Origin: Helicobacter sp. 12S02634-8
GTDB lineage: Bacteria > Campylobacterota > Campylobacteria > Campylobacterales > Helicobacteraceae
DNA length: 64,000 bases
NCBI RefSeq assembly: GCF_002272865.1
Contig: NZ_MLAP01000001.1
Location: 218,441 to 282,440 of the forward strand
Direction: 5' to 3'
Both the position numbers and the translations under genes were made by a program. The notes beneath the pieces were generated by a model. That model searched no databases. It worked only from the letters and a program-made list of their open reading frames with translations, and was not told the DNA's origin. Shown here in pieces: positions 38,694 through 47,344 of the stretch. How positions within the stretch are numbered: position 1 is the stretch's first letter; each line of letters begins with the position of its first letter.

Positions 38694-40073
38694 TTGAGTC
38701 ATACAATTCTGGGGGTAGATATCGGTTCGAGCAAGATCTGCTCCATTATTGCTGAAGTAAGAGATGGTATCCCTCAAATCATCGGCACTGGCACACAAAA
38801 ATCCCAAGGTATCAAGCGCGGTGAAATCGGCAATATCGAATTAGCAAGTCGAGCCATCAAGGGTTCTATCGCCGATGCCAAAAGGATGGCTGGACTTGAT
38901 AATGTCAATAAGGCCATTGTATCCATTTCAGGGGCTTACACAAAAAGTATCAATAGCTCAGGTGTTGTCAATATCCCTGGTAGTGAAATCGGTATCAAAG
39001 AGATCGGTAGAGTTTTAGAAACTGCCCTTTATAATGTCAGTATTCCCTCTGAATATGAAGTGATCCATGTGTTGCCTTATAAATTCAAGCTCGATGATCA
39101 AGACTCTATCGAAGACCCTATGGGTATGTATGGTGCGAGGTTGGAGGTCTTTGTGCATATCATCACCGTGCAGCGCACTAGCTTAGAAAACCTCAAAAAA
39201 TCTGTGCGGCTTGCAGGTGTAGAGATCGAAAATGTCGTGCTTTCAGCTTATGCTGCCTCGATTGCAGTTTTGAGCGATGATGAGAAAGAAATGGGTGTGG
39301 CTTGTATTGATATTGGGGGGAGCACTTGTGAGTTGATGATTTATGATGGGCATTCAATGCGATACAATGATTTTCTCAAAGTCGGCTCCCATCACATCAC
39401 GATGGATCTTGCAATGGTGCTCAATACCCATATCGCTGCTGCTGAAGCAGTCAAAATCAAATATGGTAATCTCGCCCCCGCAGAAGAAAGCCCCCAACGC
39501 ATTGAAGTCCCATCTATTGGCGCTGATGACACAACGCATTTCATACTTTTAGACACAGTCCAGCAAGTTATCCACTCTCGGGTTGTAGAAACTTTGAGTA
39601 TCTTAGCAAAATCCCTCTCAAAAAGTGGTCTTAAAGACTCGTTGGGTGCGGGTGTTGTGCTCACTGGAGGTATGGTCAATATGATTGGTATGCGCGAAAT
39701 TGCAAGTGCTATTTTCCAAAGAATGCCCATCAGAATTGCCAAGCCCATTGAAACTAATGGATTTTTTGATGATCTCAAAGACCCATCAAACTCTGTAGCA
39801 ATCGGACTTATCTGGTATGGTGCAGGGAAATATACAAACTATGAAAAAGATTCTGAAAAAAATATCCGATACAAAAAGGATAAAATCAGCTCCGATCCAA
39901 GCCCTATCTACACCCACCAAAGAAATCTCATCGGTGCTGATCTGACAAATCTAAAAGAAGAAGCCACAAATAATGAGCGTAAAGCTCAAAAAAAAGATAT
40001 AATTGACGATAAAGATAGCAAGGGCAATAGGGTTACAAATTTTATCACGCGTATAGCGACAAAGTATTTCTAA
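38694..40073 (+). CDS. ftsA: Cell division protein FtsA
   Basis: An actin-like ATPase that tethers FtsZ to the membrane. Nucleotide-binding motifs are LGVDIGSSKICSI, ACIDIGGSTCELMIYD and GVVLTGGMVNM. The C terminus ends in a probable amphipathic membrane-targeting helix (NFITRIATKYF). An inserted Lys/Asp-rich stretch of about 50 residues precedes it. TTG 38694 is the start, with AGGAGG five bases upstream. ftsZ starts 12 bases later. Confidence 0.96.
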   Translation: MSHTILGVDIGSSKICSIIAEVRDGIPQIIGTGTQKSQGIKRGEIGNIELASRAIKGSIADAKRMAGLDNVNKAIVSISGAYTKSINSSGVVNIPGSEIGIKEIGRVLETALYNVSIPSEYEVIHVLPYKFKLDDQDSIEDPMGMYGARLEVFVHIITVQRTSLENLKKSVRLAGVEIENVVLSAYAASIAVLSDDEKEMGVACIDIGGSTCELMIYDGHSMRYNDFLKVGSHHITMDLAMVLNTHIAAAEAVKIKYGNLAPAEESPQRIEVPSIGADDTTHFILLDTVQQVIHSRVVETLSILAKSLSKSGLKDSLGAGVVLTGGMVNMIGMREIASAIFQRMPIRIAKPIETNGFFDDLKDPSNSVAIGLIWYGAGKYTNYEKDSEKNIRYKKDKISSDPSPIYTHQRNLIGADLTNLKEEATNNERKAQKKDIIDDKDSKGNRVTNFITRIATKYF

Positions 40074-40085
40074 GAAAGGTTAAAA

Positions 40086-41231
40086 ATGGGAAATGACAAT
40101 TTGAATATCGATATACAGGAAGTCCATACCACAGGTGGTGCGAGGATCGTAGCCGTAGGTGTGGGTGGGGGAGGCTCCAATATGATAGCCCATTTGATCG
40201 CTTCTGGCACACACAAAGACATCACGCTTGCTGCTGCCAACACTGATTTACAGCATTTGCAAAGCTCGCCTGCAGAGCTCAAAATCAAGCTCGGAGAAAA
40301 GCTCACAAAAGGCTTGGGTGCGGGTATGTTGCCTGAAGTGGGAATGCAAGCAGCGCAAGAAAGCTTTGAAGCTATCAAAGAAATCCTTAGTGGCTCTGAT
40401 ATCGTATTCATCTCTGCGGGTATGGGTGGAGGGACTGGGACAGGTGCTGCCCCTATCATCGCCCAAATAGCCAAGGAAGTAGGTGCGCTGACTATCTCTG
40501 TGGTGAGTAAACCCTTTAAATTTGAGGGAAGAAAACGTGCTAAAATCGCTGAAGAGGGTATCAAAGAACTCAAGAAAGTCAGCGATACGATTGTTGTTAT
40601 CCCCAATGACAAACTACTCTCAGTCATATCTAAAAGTGCAGGTATCAAAGATAGCTTCAAAGAAGTCGATAACATACTCGCTAGAGCAGTCAATGGTATC
40701 TCAGGGGTGATTCTCAACCACGGAGAAAATGATATCAATGTCGATTTTGCCGATGTGCGCACAGTGATGAGCCATAAGGGGTTGGCACTGATGGGAACAG
40801 GAGAAGCTATAGGAGAAAATGCGGCCTTAGAAGCTGTCAAAAACGCTATCGAATCGCCCTTATTTGACAATCTATCTATCAATGGAGCAATGGGCGTTTT
40901 GGTGAATTTTGAGCTCAACCCACAATACCCATTGTTTGAGATCAATGAAGCAATGAGCTTGGTAGAAGAAGCTACAAGCCAAGGTGAAGCCGATATTGTA
41001 TTTGGCACAATGACGGGTGCAGATTTCCCTCTTGATGAAGTGCGTGTGACCGTTATTGCCACAGGATTTGAAAAAGAAGTCATCAATAACTCCAAAGATA
41101 CCTCACCCACAGAGCCCGTATCTCGCGTCCATCAAGTTTCTTTAGACGCGATAAAAATTGTCAGCAATGGTGAAGATTTCAGAGAATATAACCTCGATAT
41201 CCCTACCTTTATGAGGAATCAAAAAGACTGA
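40086..41231 (+). CDS. ftsZ: Cell division GTPase FtsZ
   Basis: Tubulin-like GTPase forming the Z-ring. The signature GGGTGTG is at residues 114-120. Other GTP-site loops are GVGGGGSNMIAHL and AANTDLQHL. The C-terminal peptide DIPTFMRNQKD matches the FtsA-binding tail, after a short linker of about 35 residues. The ATG has AAAGG upstream. The stop codon is inside an 11-bp hairpin, marking the end of the ppiD-ftsA-ftsZ unit. Confidence 0.98.
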   Translation: MGNDNLNIDIQEVHTTGGARIVAVGVGGGGSNMIAHLIASGTHKDITLAAANTDLQHLQSSPAELKIKLGEKLTKGLGAGMLPEVGMQAAQESFEAIKEILSGSDIVFISAGMGGGTGTGAAPIIAQIAKEVGALTISVVSKPFKFEGRKRAKIAEEGIKELKKVSDTIVVIPNDKLLSVISKSAGIKDSFKEVDNILARAVNGISGVILNHGENDINVDFADVRTVMSHKGLALMGTGEAIGENAALEAVKNAIESPLFDNLSINGAMGVLVNFELNPQYPLFEINEAMSLVEEATSQGEADIVFGTMTGADFPLDEVRVTVIATGFEKEVINNSKDTSPTEPVSRVHQVSLDAIKIVSNGEDFREYNLDIPTFMRNQKD

Positions 41232-41255
41232 TTTGAGAGCTATATCTCAAATCAG
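41228..41255 (+). terminator. Hairpin terminator at the ftsZ stop codon
   Basis: A perfect 11-bp stem (CTGATTTGAGA / TCTCAAATCAG) with a six-base loop includes the ftsZ TGA. No T-tract follows, so it may protect the transcript end as much as terminate. Confidence 0.6.
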
Positions 41256-41628
41256 ACCTACCCCTCTAAAACTTGTGCTCCCCTCCCCCTATTCCCCTAT
41301 TCCCTTATTCTCAAAACCCTCTTACCCCCCCTTTTTTTTCTATTTCAATGATTTTTAGACTCAAAAAAAGCTTTTAAAATTTTTTCTTGCAAAAATCTAT
41401 CCTTTATCGTTCAAGTAATCTATGTATCAAAAACACTCCTTTGATTTGTTATAGCAAAATATTTATATTTACTCAAGAATTTACTTAAAAAATAAAAAAA
41501 TATATTATTTTGGATAAATTTGATTGATAATACCTCTCATTATTTGATATTTTATACAGACTCCTTGGGCAGGGGGATTGTGTGTTATAATTCGTAAGTT
41601 TGTAACACAAGAAAAACAAGGAGTCAAT
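41256..41628. other. Intergenic region between ftsZ and the first OMP gene
   Basis: About 370 bases without a credible gene. It holds pyrimidine-rich DNA including C7 followed by T8 at 41325-41339, an AT-rich tract at 41440-41570, and the promoter of the OMP gene. A reading frame starting at 41578 is only an upstream extension of the OMP frame. Confidence 0.6.
41586..41591 (+). promoter_or_regulatory. TATAAT -10 box for the first OMP gene
   Basis: A consensus -10 lies 38 bases before ATG 41629, predicting a leader of about 30 bases with AAGGAG. Its position inside the upstream extension of the reading frame supports the ATG at 41629. Confidence 0.65.
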
Positions 41629-42306
41629 ATGCAAGCTACCAAAAAAATCTTTATCACAACAGCCCTTTCTACCCTCGTAGGTATCAGCAGTGCGTGGGGA
41701 TATGACTCAAGTGCTAGAGATAAATCAGGGGTGTTTGTCGGAGCAGGATTAGGGTTTTCCTCGAGCTATTATTCCCATTTGCAAGGTGTCACGACAGGCA
41801 AAGGCAGCTCAGAGCTTACATCAAAAACCAACACCCATATGCTCTATGGAATCAAAGCAGGCTACCAGCAGTATTTCAACGCCTACAACGGACTCAGAGC
41901 CTATGGCACATTTGACTACACCAGCCTCACAGCACCGATTGCAGATAAAAATAAAAACTTTAACTTCCTCAAATATAGTGTAAATATTGATTATCTTCTC
42001 AACTTCACAGACAGCCCAAGTCCGTGGGGCTTGTTTGTAGGAGTGGGGTATCAGTGGGTAGGCTCCTCTTATTTTGATGTGCTCAAAGGCCCTGCTCCCA
42101 TGCCTGATGTGCGTATCTCTACAAATGGCTTTGTCATCAATGCAGGTTTTTCAAAAATCATCGACAACCACCATCGCCTAGAGCTAGGTGCAAAAACCCC
42201 ATTATACAACTACTTCAAGCTAGATTTCAGCACACCAGGTATCACAGAAAAGGCCACAACACGCAACCTTGTTGATGTTTATTTTGCCTATAGCTATTCA
42301 CTTTAA
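41629..42306 (+). CDS. Helicobacter outer-membrane beta-barrel protein (paralogue 1)
   Basis: A 225-residue outer-membrane protein of the Helicobacter OMP type. It has a signal peptide (KKIFITTALSTLVGISSAWG), then YDSSARDKSGVFVGAGLGF, repeated amphipathic beta-strands, and a C-terminal strand ending VDVYFAYSYSL. The conserved motifs GIKAGYQQYFNAYNGLRAYGTFDY and DSPSPWGLFVGVGYQW are shared with the next gene. ATG 41629 has AAGGAG five bases upstream. Function could be adhesion or porin activity; nothing in the sequence decides. Confidence 0.85.
   Translation: MQATKKIFITTALSTLVGISSAWGYDSSARDKSGVFVGAGLGFSSSYYSHLQGVTTGKGSSELTSKTNTHMLYGIKAGYQQYFNAYNGLRAYGTFDYTSLTAPIADKNKNFNFLKYSVNIDYLLNFTDSPSPWGLFVGVGYQWVGSSYFDVLKGPAPMPDVRISTNGFVINAGFSKIIDNHHRLELGAKTPLYNYFKLDFSTPGITEKATTRNLVDVYFAYSYSL
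41855..41915 (+). repeat. 61-bp block identical to 42734-42794 (copy 1)
   Basis: It encodes AGYQQYFNAYNGLRAYGTF within the first OMP and is identical base for base to the copy in the second OMP, while flanking codons differ. Confidence 0.9.
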
Positions 42307-42354
42307 TCACCTTTATATCTATACTTTAAACGCCTTCCCCTAAGAGTCTAAAAG

Positions 42355-42412
42355 CTCCCAAAAAGGGAGGGGCTATGACAAAGGGCTTTTTAGAGAATCA
42401 AACCATAGCCCC
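42355..42412 (+). terminator. Nested hairpins between the two OMP genes
   Basis: CTCCC-AAAAA-GGGAG (42355-42369) is a small stem. The 9-base arms GGGGCTATG (42369-42377) and CATAGCCCC (42404-42412) form a larger one. They may end the first OMP transcript or shape the leader of the second, 98 bases downstream. Confidence 0.45.
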
Positions 42413-42510
42413 ATAAGCCTCATCTGACAAAGTATCCCAAAAGCTCTTTTAAAATCTTTTCTCAAAATCCCAAAGAGTCCCACCTCTTAGACAAAGCAAA
42501 AGGAGTAAAA

Positions 42511-43182
42511 ATGCACCATATCAAAACAACTCTTACCATCGCCCTCACTCTTTTAGGCACAAGCAGTGTATGGGGGCATGACTCAAGTGCCAAAGACCAA
42601 TCAGGAGCATTTATCGGCGTGGGCGTGGGCACTATGGTAGGATATACCTCTATCTTAAAAGAAACCACGCAAGGAACTGCCATCTCTCAAAGCACCAAAA
42701 GAAAAGCCAACTCCAATCTGATGTATGGACTCCAAGCAGGCTACCAGCAGTATTTCAACGCCTACAACGGACTCAGAGCCTATGGCACATTTGATTATAG
42801 TGATTTCAGCCCTCCACTATCCACACAAACACTCCACCTACTCAAATACAGCCTCAACCTCGATTATCTCTTGAACTTTTCTGATAGCCCAAGTCCGTGG
42901 GGATTTTTTGTCGGTATGGGGTATCAATGGATACAATCCAAAGAACTCACACAAGCCAAAGAAATAGCCAAAACCACGTCTGATATGTATATCCAAAACA
43001 AGGGCTTTCTTCTCAACTTAGGCTTTTCAAAACTCATCGACAACCACAATCGCCTAGAACTAGGTATCAAAGCCCCGCTATACAATTACGCAGAAGTAGA
43101 TCACAGCGATGCAGACGCGATTTATGAGAGCACAATGCGTAATATATTTGATATTTATTTTTCTTATAACTATGTGTTTTAA
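42511..43182 (+). CDS. Helicobacter outer-membrane beta-barrel protein (paralogue 2)
   Basis: A 223-residue paralogue of the preceding OMP with the same plan: signal peptide (HHIKTTLTIALTLLGTSSVWG), HDSSAKDQSGAFIGVGVG, the GYQQYFNAYNGLRAYG block, DSPSPWGFFVGMGYQW, SKLIDNHNRLELGIKAPLYNY and a terminal strand ending YFSYNYVF. The terminal aromatic residue fits Bam recognition. The loops differ strongly from paralogue 1, suggesting surface diversification after duplication. ATG 42511 follows AGGAG. It is convergent with the FecE-like gene. Confidence 0.85.
   Translation: MHHIKTTLTIALTLLGTSSVWGHDSSAKDQSGAFIGVGVGTMVGYTSILKETTQGTAISQSTKRKANSNLMYGLQAGYQQYFNAYNGLRAYGTFDYSDFSPPLSTQTLHLLKYSLNLDYLLNFSDSPSPWGFFVGMGYQWIQSKELTQAKEIAKTTSDMYIQNKGFLLNLGFSKLIDNHNRLELGIKAPLYNYAEVDHSDADAIYESTMRNIFDIYFSYNYVF
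42734..42794 (+). repeat. 61-bp block identical to 41855-41915 (copy 2)
   Basis: Second copy of the identical segment, in the same frame of the second OMP gene; possible product of gene conversion or recent duplication. Confidence 0.9.
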
Positions 43183-43220
43183 ACACAAAACTCGCCTGCT
43201 ACCAACTCCAAAATCAATTT

Positions 43221-43276
43221 GCCCCCCCCCTCTCTCTTGCCTCCCTTGCCCCTCGCCTTTTTGGGAGAGAGGGGGC
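43221..43276. terminator. C-rich inverted repeat between convergent genes
   Basis: GC9TCTCTC (43221-43236) can pair with GAGAGAGGGGGC (43265-43276). It lies between the OMP and FecE-like genes, which converge, and may terminate both. The nine-C run exceeds what the five-G arm can pair, so its length may vary. Confidence 0.5.
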
Positions 43277-43315
43277 TTACAATCAAGACTTTTAAAGCCT
43301 TTCTAGCAAAATCTA

Positions 43316-44065
43316 TCAAAAATCAAGACTCGTATGCACAAACATCTCTAAAGGCACATCAAAAATCTGGCTCAGATTGCTCTGGCATAAAACCTCTTGC
43401 ATAACCCCAAAAACATATTGGGGCGTGTGATTTTCTCGATACAGCAAAAGACATTTTGAAGCAATTTTAAAGGCGTGGTTGGGATAATGGGTATTAAAAA
43501 TAATCCCTGTCCCCTCCAAAGAAAGATTTTTGAGTAAATTCAAAATCAATAGTTGGTTTTTGATATCCAAATGGGACTCAGGCTCATCAAGCACCAACAA
43601 CAACGGCTTAGACACCAACGCACGAGCAAACAAAACCATCTGCAGCTCTCCCCCACTCAAAAGATGGCAATAAGAATCTGCTAGCCTTTCAATCCCAAGA
43701 CGCTCACAAGCCTCTAGTGCTAGCTTGAAATGCTCCTTTTTGGGGGCTAACTTCAAAAAAGGATTGCAACCCAACACCACCATATCTAGCACCTTAATCC
43801 CTATATGCATACTTTTAGCTTGGGGCACATATGAAACCTTTTTCCAAAAATCCCTTATCAAAGCAATATCCTGCCCTAAAAGCAAGCTACGCCCTGCCCT
43901 CCACCTAAGAAGCCCCATACAGCATTTCAAAAATGTCGTCTTACCCACACCATTACAGCCAAGCACTGCTAAAATCTCACCCCTTTCAAGACCCAAAGAA
44001 ATGCCATCAAGGATATTTTTCTCCCCTCTGTGATACCCTGCATTTTCGACACAAAACAAGCTCAC
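43316..44065 (-). CDS. FecE-like ABC transporter ATP-binding protein (metal or metallophore uptake)
   Basis: ATPase of a FecCD/BtuCD-type importer. Walker A GCNGVGKTT near residue 36, signature LLSGGELQMV, Walker B LLLVLDEP, and H-loop FNTHYPNH are intact. Length (249 residues) is normal. The GTG start overlaps the permease stop by four bases (GTGA). It is last in the TonB receptor-permease-ATPase operon. In H. pylori the related FecDE pair is reported in nickel uptake (NiuDE); the substrate here is not known. Confidence 0.9.
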   Translation of the reverse strand: MSLFCVENAGYHRGEKNILDGISLGLERGEILAVLGCNGVGKTTFLKCCMGLLRWRAGRSLLLGQDIALIRDFWKKVSYVPQAKSMHIGIKVLDMVVLGCNPFLKLAPKKEHFKLALEACERLGIERLADSYCHLLSGGELQMVLFARALVSKPLLLVLDEPESHLDIKNQLLILNLLKNLSLEGTGIIFNTHYPNHAFKIASKCLLLYRENHTPQYVFGVMQEVLCQSNLSQIFDVPLEMFVHTSLDF

Positions 44066-45060
44066 AATCGCATTCCTTTGTTGATTTTGAGTATATAGAT
44101 AAAAAATGGTGCTCCAACAAGTGCACTCAAGATAGAAACAGGGATCTCTTCAGCACTCAATGTGCGTGCAAGCAAATCAATCAACACCATAAAAATCGCT
44201 CCAAGCACCAAACTCAAAGGGATCACCTTAGCATTATTACTCCCACAAAGCAAACGCGCAATATGGGGGATCAAAAGCCCCACCCAGCCAATCAGCCCAC
44301 ACATTGAAACCACAAACACGACAATCAAAGTAGAAGCCCCAATAAACAACGCCCGATAACCACTCAAGCAAATTCCCAAACTCCTAGCTTCATCATCATC
44401 TAGGGCCAATATATTGAGCCGCCAACTAAACAAATAAATCAGCACACTCCCTGCGCATATCCCTATAATCCCTAGATAAATCTCGCTCAATCCACTCACC
44501 TGCAAAGACCCCAATAGCCAATAAGTGATAGCAGGCAAGACATCTTGAGGATCAGCTACATATTTTATCAACGACAAAAAACTCTGAAAAAGTGCTGAAA
44601 CCACAATCCCCCCAAGCACAAGCATGATTGTCCCATACCCCTCACTCCCCCTAGCAATCAAGACAGCCAGCCCCAAAGCCAAAAAGCCAAAGCCCAAAGA
44701 AGTAGCAATCATACCGAGCTTGCCTAAGCCTAGCAACAGCCCCAATACCGCACCAAAGCTTGCTCCACTTGTAACGCCCAAAATATCAGGTGTCGCCAAA
44801 GGATTTTTAAACACCGACTGAAAGCTCGCCCCACTCGCCCCAAGCCCTAGCCCCACAAACACCCCAAGCACAATCCGAGGCAAACGCAGATTCAAAATAA
44901 TCTGATTCTCCAACCCTCCTTGCATGCACTGATTTGCACCAAACCATTGCATCACAAAGCAAGCTATCTGCTCCCAACTGATTGCATACCTCCCCACTCC
45001 CAAAGAAAACACACAAAGCCCAATCAGAAAAAGCCACAAAAAAAGCATTTTTATCATCAT
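44062..45060 (-). CDS. FecD-like ABC transporter permease
   Basis: A FecCD/BtuC-family permease, expected to have about ten TM helices and act as a homodimer. Recognisable segments: LRLPRIVLGVFVGLGLGASGASFQSVFKNPLATPDILGVTSGA at the family start, and CGLIGWVGLLIPHIARLL, the coupling region. ATG 45060 is used; TTG 45069, overlapping the receptor stop, is the alternative. It is coupled to the ATPase gene downstream. Confidence 0.9.
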   Translation of the reverse strand: MMIKMLFLWLFLIGLCVFSLGVGRYAISWEQIACFVMQWFGANQCMQGGLENQIILNLRLPRIVLGVFVGLGLGASGASFQSVFKNPLATPDILGVTSGASFGAVLGLLLGLGKLGMIATSLGFGFLALGLAVLIARGSEGYGTIMLVLGGIVVSALFQSFLSLIKYVADPQDVLPAITYWLLGSLQVSGLSEIYLGIIGICAGSVLIYLFSWRLNILALDDDEARSLGICLSGYRALFIGASTLIVVFVVSMCGLIGWVGLLIPHIARLLCGSNNAKVIPLSLVLGAIFMVLIDLLARTLSAEEIPVSILSALVGAPFFIYILKINKGMRL

Positions 45061-45065
45061 CAATC

Positions 45066-47162
45066 TCAATATTTATATGCATATTTGAGCACTAGATTTC
45101 TCCCCGGCTCTACAAGTGGATTCCCCACCAAATCATTAGGATATTTCAAACTCTCCACGGTCGTGGGATTGCGCCCTATGGCATTGAAAAGATTTTCAAC
45201 CCCCACAATCACTTGCATATTTTTGAGATTTGCAGATAATGAATCCAAACCCCAACCGATATAAATATCACTCATCGCATATGACTTTGTCGGACGCTCT
45301 TGTGCTGGGTCAATCCTGCCTTTGAATTTACCCAAATAGGCGCGTTCGACAAACCTAAAAAACCAATTTCTCGCATAATATTCCACCGACACCCTCCCAT
45401 AAAGTGGCGCGATATATTTATAAGGTCTGTTGTGTGTGACATCTTGCCCATAGGTATAAGTCGCACTATATGAGAGCTGCAAACGACTATCCAAAAATAA
45501 ATGCTTGCCCTCTAGCTCAGCACCTGCGATATAAACTTGTCCGATGTTTTCATAGCGATTGGCATTGCCTGCTTGCGTTGTTGTTGTCGTGATGAGATCG
45601 GTATAATAAGTGAAATACCCCGTGAGCGCGACCCAATGGTTGGGATTATGCATACGAAAGCTAATCTCTGCTGTGTCAGAATATTCGGGCTTGAGTGTTG
45701 GATTGGGTATGGTTTCTAGCCCTAAGCTCCCTGCTACACTTGAATTCATGCGAGCACCTGCACTAGCAACACGGAAGTTATGGCTGAGATTAATGGCATT
45801 GCTAAAAAGTTCATTAAAAAAATACACCGAGCCCAAAGCCCCTGTGAGCGCACCATTATTGATTGTGCTGTTTGCATCAAGGATTTTAGACACTACAGCA
45901 GTTTCTGTGGAGAAATGCGGGTGTTTGGCAATGGTCGTGAGCACATAATCCCCCCGAATTGAGCCTGAGAGTATCCAAGACTCTAAAGCCGTCCAATCAT
46001 CTTTGATAAACACGCCAATATCTGTAAATGTAGAGGGGCGATAGAGAGTTTTTATCACATTGCTAGCAGTAGCCCTTTGGGGTTTATAGACTTTGACTTG
46101 TGGGCTTATCTCTGTGTAAAAATCAGCTCCATAAGCAAGGGAGTGTGTCCCTAATTTCTTATCAGCTGCTACCCTACCCCCAACAATATAGCTATTGATG
46201 ACAGGTTGGAGTGTGCCAGAAACATCATTATAAATATTTGTGTCATATTTCCTTACATACACATAAGAATCCAACTTATCAGCAAAGCCCATATCATAGG
46301 CCTCTGCGCCAAGGCGTAAATAAGTTTCTGTGAGGGGGTCTTCTCGCATATTTGTATAAGGATAGCCCGGGGCAGCGCCTAGCCCTCCTGCGCGTCTTGA
46401 GATGATGTTTTCATATCGCCCTTGCGCATAAAATCTCACAGAATTTGTATGGGTATAGCCGATATTAAAATCCCCGCCATAGGTCTGAAAACTGCTATTT
46501 TTAGCAATACCAATGGGTGTGACATAGTCTTTGCCTCCTTTAGCATTTGCCCCAATGAGTATATCCCAGCCATCACCCCCACCAACAAGCTCCAAACGCC
46601 CACCAACATAGCTATTCACACTAGCAAAATCCAAAGCCCTGATTTTAGCATCCAAACTAAAAGGGGCGTGGATATCGCCATAAAACCTGCGACTCCTTAA
46701 GTTGATAATCCCGTTCATTGCATCAGAACCCCAAAGTGAAGACGCAGGGCCACGGATCACTTCGATGGATTCTAAAGAGTTGGGGTCAAAAGTATTGAAC
46801 TCCAAAGTATTGCGCCCTCGGATACGCACACCATCAAGCAAGACAACAGAGCGGCTGTCATTAGAGTTCATACCACGCACGCTCATCTGCCCATTGATAC
46901 CACCCGATCGCGAATACGCCAAACCAGGCACACTCTCTAAAAGGCTTTGTATGCCCCCTGTGCTGATATTTTGCAATATTTGCTTTTGAGAAATCACGCT
47001 GATACTCTTGCTCTGCTCTTCTAAGGGGAGCTCTGACATACTTGCTTGTGTGACAATCTTTTCTAGAGAGTAAGCTTGTTTTTGAGTATTTTCATTGTCT
47101 GAAGATGTTTCTTGAGCATAAATAATTGCTACAATCAGAGATATAACTATCAATGCTTTCAT
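45066..47162 (-). CDS. TonB-dependent outer-membrane receptor
   Basis: A gated 22-strand receptor for a metal chelate, heme or cobalamin. It has a signal peptide (MKALIVISLIVAIIYAQ) and a TonB-box-like segment (SLEKIVTQA). The plug domain follows at about 40-155 (SLLESVPGLAYSRSGG, VRGMNSNDSRSVVLLDGVRI, IEVIRGPASSLWGSDAMNGIINL), then a barrel ending KYAYKY. Length (698 residues) is typical of FrpB/CirA-like receptors. AAGGA is six bases upstream of the ATG. It heads the operon with the permease and ATPase, and the divergent arm carries the binding protein, so together they make a complete uptake path. Confidence 0.93.
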   Translation of the reverse strand: MKALIVISLIVAIIYAQETSSDNENTQKQAYSLEKIVTQASMSELPLEEQSKSISVISQKQILQNISTGGIQSLLESVPGLAYSRSGGINGQMSVRGMNSNDSRSVVLLDGVRIRGRNTLEFNTFDPNSLESIEVIRGPASSLWGSDAMNGIINLRSRRFYGDIHAPFSLDAKIRALDFASVNSYVGGRLELVGGGDGWDILIGANAKGGKDYVTPIGIAKNSSFQTYGGDFNIGYTHTNSVRFYAQGRYENIISRRAGGLGAAPGYPYTNMREDPLTETYLRLGAEAYDMGFADKLDSYVYVRKYDTNIYNDVSGTLQPVINSYIVGGRVAADKKLGTHSLAYGADFYTEISPQVKVYKPQRATASNVIKTLYRPSTFTDIGVFIKDDWTALESWILSGSIRGDYVLTTIAKHPHFSTETAVVSKILDANSTINNGALTGALGSVYFFNELFSNAINLSHNFRVASAGARMNSSVAGSLGLETIPNPTLKPEYSDTAEISFRMHNPNHWVALTGYFTYYTDLITTTTTQAGNANRYENIGQVYIAGAELEGKHLFLDSRLQLSYSATYTYGQDVTHNRPYKYIAPLYGRVSVEYYARNWFFRFVERAYLGKFKGRIDPAQERPTKSYAMSDIYIGWGLDSLSANLKNMQVIVGVENLFNAIGRNPTTVESLKYPNDLVGNPLVEPGRNLVLKYAYKY

Positions 47163-47259
47163 ATATATCCTTTTTTTGTTCTTAGATAAAATATTTCACT
47201 TTAATATCTGTATGAGATGAATGAAGTGCGACATCGTAGTTAAAAATTACTTAAATATT

Positions 47260-47280
47260 TATTAATAACAATAATTAATA
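47260..47280. promoter_or_regulatory. AT-rich palindrome, Fur- or NikR-like operator between divergent uptake arms
   Basis: TATTAAT-N7-ATTAATA is a perfect 7-7-7 palindrome. Inside it, 47263-47277 (TAATAACAATAATTA) fits the H. pylori Fur box TAATAATnATTATTA at 12 of 14 positions. It lies in the 144-base gap between the receptor and the plus-strand genes and could control both. A NikR reading (TATWATT-N11-AATWATA) fits less well. Confidence 0.6.
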
Positions 47281-47344
47281 TTATTTTAATAATCTTTCCA
47301 TTAAAATGCCTCCCTTTTCAAAAATCAACTATTCGGACAAGTCA

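Noticed and set aside
40070..41110. 346-codon minus-strand open frame
   Set aside because: Antisense to ftsZ, serine- and proline-rich low-complexity translation; a shadow of biased codon use in ftsZ.
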